From Sorex araneus (taxonomy: Eukaryota; Chordata; Mammalia; Eulipotyphla; Soricidae), in the NCBI RefSeq assembly GCF_027595985.1, contig NC_073303.1:370152386-370216385 (forward strand): DNA of 64,000 nt, written 5' to 3'. The translations under genes were made by a program, and so were the position numbers. Positions 11,566-41,185 of the stretch are shown here, piece by piece (within the stretch, counting starts at the first letter, position 1; each line of letters opens with the position of its first letter). The notes below the pieces were generated by a model. It did no database searches and was not told the origin of the DNA. It saw nothing but the letters and a program-made list of their open reading frames with translations.

Positions 11566-12489
11566 ATAAAAAACAAGACAAAGAAATAGGTTACTCTTAT
11601 TTTGTATACCATATAGTGAATTCCTCCTGATGTACCTGACGAAATATTCCAAGTGTACAGAGTAGTGTAGTATGTCCTCTCTGAATCTTATGGGCCGTTT
11701 TTCTGGTAACTTGGCATTTGCCTTTATACTTTTCATACATTTGTGTGTCTTTTGGTCAAACAGTAGTTTGTTGACTATTTTTCTTCATTTGTGCTTCCTA
11801 CTCTTTCCCTCTATGATTGCAATGGAAAGAACACCTGGTATTGTGTTTAGAATATTTGTTGTTCCCAGAACATAAATTCTTTGCAAAGGACGGCATTTTG
11901 AATTAGAAATTCAAAGTTACCATATATCATTGAAGAATTCCTGTCTTTCTGAAAAGGTTCTATCATAAAAAAGGGAACTATAAAAAATAACAACCCTCAC
12001 AGACACACACACACACACACACGCACACACACACACCCCCCTACACACAAGGCTGCTTGTGGGAATTTTAGCCCAAGCACTTTTTTGAAGATTGGGAGAT
12101 AGGGACTCACAAATCATAGCAGAATATATTTGTTATAATGTCAATTAGAATATTATGATAATTTGCTTTAAGCTAGCAATTGTGTATGCTATCAGTCTTA
12201 AGAAAGGCTTTGTGTTCTTGACCCAATATTTTTGGATTTTACAAAATTTGCCATTCTAAATCCTGGCCTTTGTCTCATCCCAACCAGAAACACTCTCTTT
12301 TCTCCTCCATTCAACTAAGAGACGAAAGATTTAGTTTAACAAGTGGTTGCTAGATACTTACTGAATGAGAGCATTTCGAAAAATAGTTTACCCATGAGGA
12401 ATTTATGATCTAAATAAGACTTATAATACTTTGATGTGATTATTTATTTAAATGTGTATCCATCATTATCCATTTTTGTATTTAAAGGT
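11566..12489. other. No gene; includes (AC)n at 12003-12038
   Basis: A segment at 11839-11960 (TATTGTGTTTAGAATATTTG to TTCTATCATAAAAAAG) repeats 11236-11370, pointing to an approximately 120-bp dispersed duplication. Otherwise AT-rich, non-coding. Confidence 0.6.
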
Positions 12490-12620
12490 CTATGTCTGGC
12501 AAGCTCCCTGTGGCATATTCGATATGCCAAAAATAAAACAACAAGTCTCACAATGGAGACATTACTGGTGCCTGCTCGAGCAAATCGATGAGCAATGGGA
12601 TGACAGTGATACAGTGATGT
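12490..12620 (+). mobile_element. Type B SINE, 5'-truncated
   Basis: Starts at CTGGCAAGCTCCCTGTGGC and runs to GATGACAGTGATACAGTGATG; no tRNA head. Confidence 0.9.
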
Positions 12621-13090
12621 CTAATTTTGTGTAAAATTAGTTCTTCCTAGGTTTTCTCTTGCCTCCTTGCAACTCTTTAGGTAGCTCTTATCTCTTTTTT
12701 CCTAACAGCCACTGGACTGTCAGCTTAGAACATTGTCTGGGAAAACCTGACAGCCGGGGGACTAACCAGAATGAGGGCTTCATCTGGACGCTCAGAGCCC
12801 CAGAAGGATCCTCCTCTCCTGAAACTCACAGTCCCCTAACCCTGGCAAACTGCATCATGGGTGAGATATGTTGGACACATTTTGAGATTCCATTTTAGTT
12901 CTGCCACCCCACCTCCTGTTCTAGTTGCTACTGTTCTGCTACCAGTTCTGCGTAGACTTCCAACACCTTCATGCATCACCGCTTGATGATCAGCATGAAG
13001 TCATGCTTGGCTGGAAGTCCATCTCCCAGTGATTTCCACATTTCCTTCTAGGTGGACAGATTTCCTTTATTTATTTTATTTAACTATTTT
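12621..13090. other. No gene recognised
   Basis: Single-copy-looking DNA with a short open frame (12659-12898) that matches no serpin exon. Confidence 0.45.
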
Positions 13091-13096
13091 GGTTTT

Positions 13097-13257
13097 GGGG
13101 GCCACATCTGGTGATGTTCAGGGATAACTTCTGGCTCTGCACTCAGGAATTACTTTTGGCAGTGTTCAGGGGACCATACGGGATGCCAGGGATTGAACCT
13201 GGGTCAGCTGCGTGTAATGCAAATGCTCTACTTGCTGTACTGTTGCTCTGGTCCCCA
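13097..13257 (-). mobile_element. Type A SINE
   Basis: GGGGGCCACATCTGGTGATG, GGGGACCATACGGGATGCC, GAACCTGGGTCAGCTGCGTG, ending GCTCTGGTCCCC. Confidence 0.88.
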
Positions 13258-13874
13258 GACAGGGTTTATTTATTTATTTATTTAAAAAAGTTCTTTGGAA
13301 AAATCCATGGGATCAGGTGCCAGGGATTAACTTATAGCCATAATTGCATTTATTCCCCTCCCTCTTCCTCCTTTTTAAATAAAATTTTTTTAAGTGAATC
13401 ACAATGAGATTAACAGCCCCCCTATTTTTCTTTTTGACTTGCTTTATTCCCTTTTCTTATCTACTTCCATTTTCGAGGTCATTTCCCAAATACACCATCA
13501 AGATGCAACGTTTTGCCTTCTGCTCTGTTTTCAGGGAATCTGAGCCAAAACGAGAGGAGGAGGAGTGAGTGAGAGAGAAAGGCATACAGTAACAGCAAAG
13601 AGGCACAGAATGGATATCTCCTCACCTGAATGGCAGAATCAAATAAAGTATACAGGGAGTACAATGTAGACCAAGCATTTGAAGAGGCCATTTGTGATCA
13701 GCCCCTTTATCAGTAGGAAACAACTTAGGAAATCAATTCTTTTCTTTCTGCTTCTTGAGGAAAAATGAAGAGAAGATGAAGAGGTAGAGAATCACCTCCA
13801 AACATAGATGTCAGTCTTCCAAGTAATGGGACCCCCAGCTAGAATGAACTCTTTTCATAAATTAGGTGTCTGAA

Positions 13875-14128
13875 TGGGCTGGAGCGATAGCACAGTGGGT
13901 AGGGCATTTGCCTTGCATGCAGCCTACCTGGGTTCGATTCCTTTGCCCCTCTCAGAGAGCCCAGCAAGCTACCGAGAGTATCCAGCCTGCATGACAGAGC
14001 CTGGCAAGCTACCCATGGCGTATTTGATATGCCAAAAACAGTAACGACGAGTCTTACAATGGAGATGTTACTGGTGCTCGCTCGAGCAAATCGATGAGCA
14101 ATGGGGTGGCAGTGGCAGTGACAGTGAC
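13875..14128 (+). mobile_element. Type B SINE, complete
   Basis: GGGCTGGAGCGATAGCACAG to GGCAGTGGCAGTGACAGTGAC; 11-bp target-site duplication AGGTGTCTGAA at 13864-13874 and 14129-14139. Confidence 0.95.
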
Positions 14129-15103
14129 AGGTGTCTGAACAGAGAAAGAAGATAGATTTGGGACTTTTTTGGTTGTATACAACTATTTTTATAAGAACCT
14201 GTAGACACAAGGGACATTTAGGGCAATAATATTACGATAATTTTTCTCGTTCACGGTCTTGTAGAATGACTTAATTTTGACTAAGGGAGGAATCTGGTGA
14301 GAATAAGAGAAATGTCACCGACCATGTGATAGGGGCAGAGCAGTCACCATTATTGTTTTAGTGCTGGTGTTGGAACCACTTGTGCTAGCTGGGCTTGTGT
14401 GTAATATTTGAACAAGAGTGATGGCCTTCCGGGAGCTGGGCTTGTCCCACAGTGCTGATTCTGGCTGTTGCACACCCAAACATTCTTTCCATTTCTTACT
14501 TTTATGCCTTTCCTTAATCTATAATCTTTCTTACAACTACTGAACCACACCTCTGAACTCACTTTCGGTAGGGTTGGCTTATTGCTCCAAACAAGCTTTT
14601 GAACTGAAACCACATACTAATTCCCCCTTGAGCTCATTCTTGTTTGCTTTTGATCAGACAGGTATGACCTGCCGGCAGGTTGCTGAATCTCCACATAAAA
14701 ATACACACTCCATGCTGCGGAGCTAAGAGGATCTTGGGATGACTGGGCCGCTGGCCAGAAAGTGTCCACCCCGTCCTGGCATTATTCCTGTTCAGGTAGC
14801 TTTGTGCTCTGTGCACGGGCACAGGCAATCCCTGGAATTCTGAGTAGGACCAGTTGGAATGTACTCCAGTCATTCTGTTTTAGAAAGACAGTTTCTTTTC
14901 TCAAATAGAGATTAAATTTGCAAACGTCCCCCTATTGCATGGGACTTCCTCCGGAAGCTCTGGCCATCTGAGAGTTTCTGGGGACTCAGAGGAACTCGGG
15001 GCCACCTTCCAAGGACTTCCTTCTTAGGATTGCCCTTTCTGCCCAGCCGGTGTTGAGCCGAATCACTAAGGGCACAAAGGAAAGGGAGGGGCAAGAGCGA
15101 AGG

Positions 15104-15113
15104 TTTTATATTT
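15104..15113 (+). promoter_or_regulatory. TATA-like box, candidate SERPINB11 promoter
   Basis: TTTTATATTT lies in single-copy-looking DNA about 5.8 kb before the first coding exon. It is about 70 bp upstream of a consensus splice donor on the same strand. This is inference from position and motif only. Confidence 0.3.
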
Positions 15114-15129
15114 CCTCTGCAGCGGCTCT

Positions 15130-15182
15130 GGCTCGGATCTTACTTGCCAAACTCCCCAGTTCACCAGCAGGAAGCAAACCAG
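15130..15182 (+). other. Candidate non-coding first exon of SERPINB11
   Basis: The segment starts about 25 bp after the TATA-like box and ends in CAAACCAG|GTAAAGAG, a good donor at 15183. Clade B serpin genes normally begin with a short untranslated exon, and the first coding exon here has only 17 UTR bases, so one is expected upstream. The 5' limit is a guess. Other upstream exons are possible. Confidence 0.3.
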
Positions 15183-16301
15183 GTAAAGAGAATTTCTGTG
15201 CTTTCTGATTCCGCCTGTGCTTGCTGTCAGAGAAGAAAGGGAAGAGCAGTTTTGGTTGGCACGGGCAGAGGCGAGCCTTGAGCCTAATGAGGGGTGGCTT
15301 AGTGATGAAGGGTGGTTGGTAACAGCTGAGCCCTTTTCCTTGGCAGGTTTGTTTGGCAAACCGGAACTCTGTCGCTTCCTACGTACACGCAAAGAAACCT
15401 TATTTCAGAGAGAGCTGGCCCACGGGAAAGTGGCTCTATGTTGTGCAGCTCCTCTCCACCCCTTCGGAGCTTAACTCTACTTGTTGCTAACAGGACAGCC
15501 TTCTCTTCTGGGTTTCAGTGTTTGCGTTGTCTTCCAAATGTTACAGTCAAGTCAAACTGTATGTTCTGGAAATGGGTAGAAAGTCTCATGGCTTGTGTTC
15601 TTTTGGGATGGGGTGAGCGGTTTTGCAGATCCTACTATTTCTAGGTAATCACTCTGTGTGAAATTGACATAGTTTGAAAGACAAAACCATCGGAGTAACT
15701 AGTATGCTGGGCTTGGGGAAGGGGAGCCACAGGAGGCCAATCTGGAGAAGAGGCCCATGGGTGGGTGAGAAGTGGCTGAGACTTAGGTAGGTCACACTGA
15801 AAGGTCCTGGTGTTTCATTGTCCCTAGAGATGTTCCTCAAAGGGACAGACCCTCTGACCTCTGGCTTCCCTTCCTGTCAATATTTCTTCCAGAACTGCCC
15901 CTTCCTTCCTTAGACGTGTTTTTCACTTTGGTATCCTTTTCTTGGCAGTTTCCAGACAACACATCTCTTGCTTGGGAAGAAATTTCCCCACCCTCTAAGC
16001 ACATAGAAAGCTGAAGTTATGTCTTCCTTCCCTTTTTGTAGCTCTAGTTTAACATCTTTCTACTCTACGAGATTTCTAACGAAATCTGCCCACCTGCTGT
16101 CCCTTTCCCAGGTTCTAACATTCTGGGTCTTTCATGGGTTCCTCTTTCCAACGCCGACTGAGAAGCGTTAATTAGATTAGAAGCTGTCAAAAATGCCAGT
16201 TTCTTTAGTACAAATTGATTGCTGAGAGATTGTATAAAACCCAATAATTTAACAAGTTAATTTTCCTTGTCCTCAAGAAATGTTAAATCTAGTAAGGAAG
16301 A

Positions 16302-16547
16302 CTGGAGTGATAGCACAGCGGGTAGAGCGTTTGCCTTGCATGTACCAACCCGGGTTCAATTCCTCTGTCCCTCTCGGAGAGCCCGACAAGCTACCAAGAA
16401 TATCCACCTGCATGGCAGAGCCTGGCAAGCTCCCTGTGGCATATTCAATATGCCAAAAACAGTAACAACAAGTCTCACAATGGAGACGTTACTTGTGCCT
16501 GCTTGAGCAAATTGATGAACAACGGGATGACAGTGCTACAGTGCTAC
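16302..16547 (+). mobile_element. Type B SINE, complete
   Basis: CTGGAGTGATAGCACAGCGG to CAGTGCTACAGTGCTAC; 11-bp target-site duplication AGTAAGGAAGA at 16291-16301 and 16548-16558. Confidence 0.95.
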
Positions 16548-16609
16548 AGTAAGGAAGATTAACATAATCATTGTGCAAAACTCTGAATCAATCCACATAT
16601 ATGTGGCAA

Positions 16610-17276
16610 TTTAGATTCCTGCACTCGGGTTGTTTACAGATCCTGGCTGTGGTGAATAGTGCCACAATGAACACAGAAGTGCAGGTGGTGTTACTGCTGT
16701 GTGTTTTTGGGCCCCCAGGGTATACTCCCAGAAGTGGTATTTCTGGGTCAAATGGGAGCTTAGTTTCTAGTTTTTTTTTTTTTTTTAGAAATGTCTATAA
16801 TGTTTTCCAGAAAGGCTGGACCAGTTGACATTCACACCAACAGTGAATGAGTGTCTCTCCCAGCACCCCCTGCATCCATGCCAGCACCGGCTGTTCTTGT
16901 TCTTATTGATGTATTCCAATCTCTGTGGTGTGGGAGGATATATCACTGTTGTTTTGATTTGCATCTCCCTGATGATTAGTGAGGTAGAGTGTTTTTTCAT
17001 GTTCCTTTTGGCCATTTGTATTTCTTCTTTGGGAAACTTTCTGTTCATTTCCTCTCCCCATTTTTTGATGGGATTGGTTGTTTTTCTTTTTTCTTGTAAA
17101 GTTCTAGCACTGCCTTATATATCTTTGATTGTAACCCCTTACCATTTGGGTACAGGGTAAACCATCTTTTCCGTTCCATGAGCTGTCTATGTATCTTGGT
17201 CACATTTCTTTTTAGCCACAGAAGCTTCTTAGTTTCACGTAGTCCCATTTGTTTATCTTAGCTTCCACTTTCTTGG
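16610..17276 (-). mobile_element. L1 ORF2 segment, inverted 5' half
   Basis: Minus-strand ORF2 3' part: GTCCCATTTGTTTATCTTAG, GATTTGCATCTCCCTGATGA, GTATTTCTGGGTCAAATGGG. It abuts a + strand L1 3' end at about 17277. The two pieces are nearly consecutive in an L1, so this is one insertion with an inverted 5' half. Confidence 0.85.
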
Positions 17277-17715
17277 TGGATAAAGAAACTATGTTACATC
17301 TACACAATGGAATACTATGCAGACACAAGGAAAAATGAAGTCATAAAATTTGCTTATAAATGGAGGGACGTGGAGAGTATCATGCAGAGTGAAATGAGTC
17401 AGAAAGAGAGGGACAGACATAGAATGACTGCACTCATTTATAGGATATAAAAAAACATGGTATGAGACTAATATCCAAGGACAGAAAAAAAGCAGGGGCT
17501 AGGAGGACTGGCTCATGGTTGGAAGTTTGCCACAAATATGTGAGGGAAGTTTGCCACAAGGTAGAGGGAAGTTAGGATAGAGAAGGGACCACTATGACAA
17601 TGATAGTTGGAAATGATCCTTCAGGACAAGAACTGAGTGCTAAAAATAGGCAAAGGGATATACATATTTACTTTTAAGTATCTTTATTGTGAACAATAAT
17701 GCCAAAAATAAATGA
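17277..17715 (+). mobile_element. L1 3' half of the same insertion
   Basis: Starts TGGATAAAGAAACTATGTTAC, runs through ACACAATGGAATACTATGCA and GAGTCAGAAAGAGAGGG into a diverged 3' UTR. Confidence 0.85.
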
Positions 17716-17853
17716 GGATATGCATAAGGGGATGTGTGAGGATACACATGGAATGTGTGTGTGACGATACACATGAAGGTACGTGTGAGGATACACATGA
17801 TTGTGTGTGTGTGTGTGTGTGTGTGTGAGGATATACATGAGAGTGTGTGGAGA
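17715..17853. repeat. Minisatellite with (GT)n core
   Basis: Four to five degenerate units around GTGTGAGGATACACATG, with a pure GT run at 17802-17828. Confidence 0.85.
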
Positions 17854-17917
17854 CTACTTACCACAACACTATTTGCGATGACATGAAGGAGGAGGTCATT
17901 TGGGTTTCTTTCTTTTT

Positions 17918-18091
17918 TTTTTTTTTTGCTTTTTGGGTCACACCCAACAATGCTCAGGGGTTACTCCTGGCTTTGCACTCAGGAATTACTCCTGGCGGTG
18001 CTTGGGGGACCATATGGGATGCCGGGGATTGAACCCGGGTCAGCCGCATGCAAGGCAAACGCCCTACCCACTGTGCTATCACTCCGGCCCC
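17918..18091 (-). mobile_element. Type A SINE, nearly complete
   Basis: Poly-T then GCTTTTTGGGTCACACCC to GCTATCACTCCGGCCCC; flanked by TCATTTGGGTTTC and TCATTTGAGTTTC as target-site duplication. Confidence 0.93.
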
Positions 18092-18367
18092 TCATTTGAG
18101 TTTCTGTCACGGGCATGAGGAGAGAAAATGTGGCACTGATGAATGGTTCCATGACTCTGTGTGCTTTTGGCACAGGGTGAAGGACGGGAAGGGAAGGCAT
18201 GAGCAGGGAGGTCATATGCAGATTTTCTGCGTGCTGTGTGAATAGAAGTTGAAGGTATCTGGAATGATTTGATTAGTACAACCATAGGAGAGAATTTTAA
18301 TATTAACTTATAACGCAGTCAGAATAAGCAATAGGGAAATAAGTGGAAGAGAATCAGAGCAAATCAC

Positions 18368-18441
18368 AAAAGGAGAGAGAGAGGTACAGAACATAGAAGA
18401 TAGAGAGAAAAGGAGAGAGAGGGAAAGGGAAAGAGAGGAGA
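18368..18441. repeat. GA-rich simple repeat
   Basis: Purine-only degenerate GAGAGA/GGGAAA run. Confidence 0.8.
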
Positions 18442-18609
18442 AGCGATGGTGAAGATCTGATGACTTAAACTCTTTGCAGGGTGCCTGAAGACCTATTGAG
18501 GATTGCCTTGTTTCTCCTCAGTGGCATACGATAGACCTCTATTCTCTAGTCTGGCTACCTCCACGGTGGACCTCTGAATTGGTGCTCTTATAATACGAAA
18601 GTTATTTTC

Positions 18610-18930
18610 CTGTTTTTAGTTTTTATTGATCTACATTTTTACAATACTGCCAATGCTGGGGTTTCATGGTGACACTCTTCCAACACCCCACCTTCCACCA
18701 GACTGTCCATTCCCTCCAATCACATCCACACCCCAGCACCCTCCACCCCCATCTCAGTGACACGAGAAACTCAGTTCTGTAGACACAGGTTTCTGTTTTC
18801 AGTCTCTGCCCATGCATTTCCTTCTGCCAGTGATGATATTCCTCCAGATGGACGTGGGGATGGATTTTAGGAGTGGGTCACCTTTCATAAACTCCCTCTA
18901 TAACTCTCTGATTGTCCTAGAATTCTGTGC
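18610..18930 (-). mobile_element. Probable L1 3' UTR fragment
   Basis: Pyrimidine-rich CACCCCACCTTCCACCAG and CACACCCCAGCACCCTCC blocks resemble the complement of the L1 3' UTR; weak match, class inferred. Confidence 0.4.
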
Positions 18931-19194
18931 ACACTGGGTGGGTACCGTAGTGTTGACTGGACTTTTTTTCTTTCCTTTTTTCTTCCACAGATGGTTATTG
19001 AGTGGTTATTTTAAGGCAAGGATCAATTGTGGCACTGAGATAAAACATACAAAATAAGGTCTTTGCTCTAAATGAATGGTAGAAAAGACATGCCTATAGT
19101 AATGCATGTGTATGCCCACATACATATTGTGTGTGTTAACAAAAGAAATATTGCTTTCTGTGTTAGTTTAAAATCCCATTTACAGAGCTACTCC

Positions 19195-19815
19195 GTTCGT
19201 GAGCGACCATGATCCCGGAGGCCCACTAACTACATTCGGCACCCAGCGGCTTCTTGCAGAAATGCCTCTAGACTGTGAACTAAACTACAGCCCCATGCTG
19301 CCCCAGGAGGGAAAGGTTTTTCTCTCTCGGCCTTTCCTTTCAGCGGCAGCGTGGCGACTGCCATCTTTTAGAACCCACAAAACAGAGTTACAAGCTTGCA
19401 GTGATGCAACTTCTGGCAGAAATTTCTCTGGACTTAATTACTAAATACCAGAAATCCAAAACAGGGCGGCCGCTATTGCAGCCATGCAACCTCATATGCT
19501 CTTTATTCTCAGCAATGGAAAACATATCATCAAATAATGCCTTTTTGGCAGGTCTGATTATTGGGGGGAAACGCCAAATAATAATAACAATAGCGAGTTT
19601 TCTGTTGAAATATTGAATGTAATCAAAGTAAAGAGAGATTAAAGTAAAAATCATTAGCCACACAGGCGGGGGATGGGGTGAGATGGGAGGTATACTGGGG
19701 TTCTTGGTGGTGGAACATGTGCACTGGTGAAGGGATGGGTGTTCGATCATTGTATGACTGAGACTTAAACCTGAAAGCTTTGTAACTTTTCTCATGGTGA
19801 TTCAATAAAATAAAA
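19195..19815 (+). mobile_element. L1 3' UTR, 5'-truncated
   Basis: TTCAATATTTCAACA complement, GATGCAACTTCTGGCAGAAAT, GGACTTAATTACTAAATACC, GTGCACTGGTGAAGGGATGG, GTGATTCAATAAAAT tail. Matches the complement of 53113-53560. Confidence 0.88.
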
Positions 19816-20261
19816 TAGAAAAAATCCTGTTTGCATATAGCATAATAGGAGTAATATGGGCTAATACTTTATATAGGATGGCCAGTGAGAGCCTTGCTGA
19901 TGAGATGTTATTTGAGAAGACAGAGAAGTGAGTAAGTTCTTGGAGTGAGTCATTGAGATATCTTTGAGAAGGGCATTCCAGGAGGGGGAAGAGAGTACGA
20001 GAGTGGAATCTTCTTGGCATGTTGAACGGAAGTAAGGAGGTGGCATGAATTGAACAGAGTGAGCTGGTGGAAATAATTAGGAAATGGCTTTCAGCAGTAG
20101 CAAAGACCACACCACCCAGTGCCGTGTTTGCCATCGGAATACATTTAGCTTTGATTCTGAGACAAGGAAGTCACTCACATTTTTCAGTAGGTGCCGTAAG
20201 CGGTTACTATGCTGTTACTATGTGGGTACCTGATATTTACAGATGATCACTCTCTCTCCTC

Positions 20262-20365
20262 TAGAAGATCCCTCGCACAGCATATGGTTCCCTGAGCGCT
20301 ACCCAGGAGAGAGCCCTGAGCAGAGTCAGGAGAAGCCCAGAGCACAGCCGGCGAGGCCTCCCCAT
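20262..20365 (+). mobile_element. Type A SINE fragment
   Basis: GATCCCTCGCACAGCATATG, GTTCCCTGAGCGC, GAGAGCCCTGAGCAGAGTCAG. Confidence 0.6.
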
Positions 20366-20482
20366 AAAGAACTTTCCCGTGTAAATTTCAGGATGAAGAA
20401 TATATTAAATGAGAAGCACAAATACTCAGTACTTGTTTTTTTTTTTTGCTCCAGAACAATTATGGTTTTTATTGTTGTTTTG

Positions 20483-20641
20483 CTCTGGGGCCACACCTCA
20501 CAGCATTCAGGGATTACTCTTGGCTCTGCACTCAGGGATCATTCATGGTGGTTCGGGGGACTATATGGGGTGCTGGGGATTGAACCCTGTCAGCTGTGTG
20601 CAAGGCAAGTGCCTTAGCTGTTACACTAGTTCTCCAGTCCC
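20483..20641 (-). mobile_element. Type A SINE just upstream of the first coding exon
   Basis: GGGGCCACACCTCACAGC, GCACTCAGGGATCATTCATG, GGGGGACTATATGGGG, GAACCCTGTCAGCTGTGTGC. Confidence 0.85.
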
Positions 20642-20918
20642 ATGCTCATTTTTATATGCACACAATCAGAGTGACCTTTTAGCAATTCTTAGTGGAAAAC
20701 AGTAGCAAATCTTGAATTATTAGAATCTAAAATTACCGTGAATATTCCATCTCTAACATTTACTCATTTCTCAGAAGTGTCCTTAGAGCAGGTGGTCTAT
20801 GCACGAAGCAGTGTGTTCTCGGATGATCATATTTATAAAATGTAATACACTAACTTTGAGGAGTTTAGTATTGGAATTTCTTTTTCTTTTTCTCTTCTCA
20901 GGCCGTGCTTGGTATGAA

Positions 20919-38514
<17,596 letters not shown>

Positions 38515-38953
38515 GAGAATGGAATTGGTTTAGCCTCAGCACCACAGAGGAAGTGCAGGGACAAAACCACGATGGAGTGCTACTCGGATTCACATACCCT
38601 CGCGCTTCCCTTTGCTCACCTGCACAATGGGTTCAGCATCTCTTCTTACTTAATCCAAAAGTTAAGATCATAATAATCATGGATGAAGGCATATTTAACC
38701 CCCAGACGCTTTCTGACGTTCTCGTTTGAGATCTTTCTCTGTGACTGGATCTCTTGCCAATGAGAAAAATTTGTAGCAATAGATTGTCTTGTCTTGCATG
38801 TTAAACTGTAAGCTCTAACATATGTGCCCGTTCTATCTTCCAAAGACCACGTTTAGAGTTTCAACTTTGGTTAGATTTAAAATGATATAATTTCCCTTGC
38901 ACGTGTGTATATATAAGGCTGTGAATTTTAATTAAAAATTCTGTATTTACTGA

Positions 38954-38959
38954 AATAAA
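38954..38959 (+). terminator. AATAAA polyadenylation signal, probable SERPINB11 3' end
   Basis: First canonical AATAAA after the stop, about 440 bp downstream, followed within 40 bp by a TG/T-rich stretch. The intervening 3' UTR (38515-38953) contains no recognised retroposon. The exact cleavage site is not visible from sequence. Confidence 0.65.
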
Positions 38960-40466
38960 TGCGTCATATGCTTTGAGTTCTTTGAAGACTTTTATTATAC
39001 TGCAGCAATTAAATGACTTATGGGAAAATTTTATTAGGAGAAATTTAATTTAGAAGTTTAATTTCAGGGGCTTTTTTTTGATCAAATCTTTATTAGACCC
39101 TTAATAGAACAATCTATGATATGTCACTTTCATTCTCTTCCTTCCTTCTTTCCTTCTACCCTTCCTTTCTTCCTTCCTTCTTTTTACTTTCTTTTTTCAA
39201 TAATGCTAGACTTATAAGTTCAGAACATCAAAAGGCACAAGTCAAATAATTCTATTTAAAACATTAAAAACTCCAATATTTAAGGAATGCTTCATTATAT
39301 TGTACTCAAGATAACAGGAAGTAACAACTCAGTAACAGGGGTAATTCTATATTTACTGCTTCATTTATGAATGATTTCTTTCTAAACGCTTCCAGAGATC
39401 TGATCAAAGCAGAGGGGTCCATTCTCCAACAAGGCCTGTTTGAGTTAGGCTATTACTTCCCTCCCTCTGAGGCTCTTGACTGTGGTAGCAATCAGTGAGG
39501 TACTTTTCTTTCAAATTAGGGCACTGAAGGACGGGACTTGCTTTTTTGTTGTTTGGTGAGGATTGGGTCCTACCAGGTGTGTCCAGGGTCTATTTATAGC
39601 TACATAGTGAGTGACCCCTGGTAATGTTTGGGGATTATTTTATTATTTAATAACAAAGATGTTCTCAGCTATTCCAAAATGAAATCCTGTTTTTTTTTTT
39701 CAGCATAGCTTGAACTTGAGGTGGTTTTCTAAACAAAATAAGTCAATAAATGATGATTACTTTGTGGTTTTACTTATATGGGAAAGATTAATAACTAAGC
39801 AAATAAATGGGAAAAAACACAATAAAAATAACTCTGAGATTGTGAGTAATATAGTGGATACCAAATGGGGAGAAAATAGTGGGTGACAGAATGGATGGAG
39901 GGATCAATTTGGTCATCTAAGGGCACTAAAATTTTGATAGTGGATGAGTGCGTTTAATGCATCTTAAACTCTGACATTATACTCTCAAAATATAGTATTA
40001 TAAAGGAGTGAGGACCTAATAAAATTTTATTTAACAATAAAGGACATAAAATAGCAAGTAAGTAATTTCTGTAAAGTAAAAGGATGAAGAATATACCCTT
40101 CCAACACTAGGTAGTTGATCTGCTACATGTGTTCTAATGATTCTTCGACCAGTCCATTTGTCATGTGGCATAAAGCCAAGAAGTCACACCTTAGTTGAAT
40201 TCATAGGGTACCTCAAGAGTCCCTTAGAACAAATCCTCGAGTTTAATTCTGGTGTACGGGTAGACATCAAGCAAGGGTGATGCTAGCAGAAAAAATAAGT
40301 TGTTTCTTGTAATCTTCTTTTCACTTCACTTGCCTTGAAGAGATGATGAAGGAAGCTCGTGAGTGAACTGTCTGTCCTTCCTCATGGCATGGGCTGTGTA
40401 GGAGCTCAGTGCCAGCACACAGACCAGACAGCCTCTGTGTGACATGAAAACCAGTCCTCAAGTGGC
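38960..40466. other. Intergenic, AT-rich; no gene seen
   Basis: Contains a short TTCC/CTTT-rich run near 39134-39190 and a degraded type A-like fragment near 39560-39640; nothing coding. Confidence 0.45.
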
Positions 40467-40484
40467 CCTCACTTGACATGCTTT

Positions 40485-40920
40485 TTTTTTAAAAAAAAAA
40501 TAATGTAGGAGTACTGGTATTTATTCAGCCATTGATTAAGCTGATTAAATTGGGCATGAACTCCACATTATTTTTTAAAAATTCTATTCTGAATGTTAAC
40601 TTTATTTTATTATTATTACTCCCCCCACTTTTTTTTTGATTCACTGTGAGACATAGCTACAAAGCTTTCATGTTTGAGCTTCGGTCATATAATCATCAAA
40701 CACCCATCCCTTTCTGTTTTTTTTTTTCATTAGTGAATCACCTTGGGGTAAAGTTATAGACTTATAAATTTTCATGCTTACATTTCAGTCATACAATGAT
40801 CAAGTGCCCATCCCTCCACCAGTGACCATTTTCCACCACCAATGGTCCCAGTATCCCTCCCACCACCTCCACCCTGTCCTCTTCACCCCACCCTGCCTCT
40901 GTGGCAGGGCATTCCCTTTT

Positions 40921-40959
<39 letters not shown>

Positions 40960-41185
40960 GGGTATTGTGGTTTGCTACAGAGGTATTAAGTAGGCATCAT
41001 GTTTGATCTATAGTCTATTTTCGGCCTGTATCTCCCATCCCTAGTGGGCCCGCCTAGCACCCTTTGCTTGGTGATCCTTTCTCTATCAGAGCTTCTTCAC
41101 CTAGCATGTGAGGCCAGCTTCCAAGTTGTGGGATAGTCATCCTGGTTCTTATCTCTACTGTTCTTGGGAAACACCCATCCCTTTA
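40485..41185 (-). mobile_element. L1 3' end insertion (outer, interrupted)
   Basis: Flanked by a perfect 18-bp duplication CCTCACTTGACATGCTTT (40467-40484 and 41186-41203). The inserted DNA includes GATTCACTGTGAGACATAGC and CAAACACCCATCCC of an L1 3' UTR, very short because 5'-truncated, and is itself interrupted by a second L1. Confidence 0.85.
40714..41168 (-). mobile_element. L1 3' end nested in the outer L1
   Basis: TTTTTTTTTTCATTAGTGAA, CCCATCCCTCCACCAGTGACC, then (CT)n at 40922-40955 and 3' UTR to TCTCTACTGTTCTTGG. A perfect 16-bp duplication AAACACCCATCCCTTT lies at 40698-40713 and 41169-41184. Confidence 0.9.

Larger units (their letters stand above)
14140..16290. other. Single-copy-looking DNA upstream of SERPINB11
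   Basis: About 2.1 kb without recognised retroposons, unusual in this window. Open frames on both strands are short and mutually overlapping. It contains the candidate first exon near 15.1 kb. Confidence 0.5.

Noticed and set aside
12659..12898. Possible extra serpin exon upstream
   Set aside because: No serpin motif and no matching phase.
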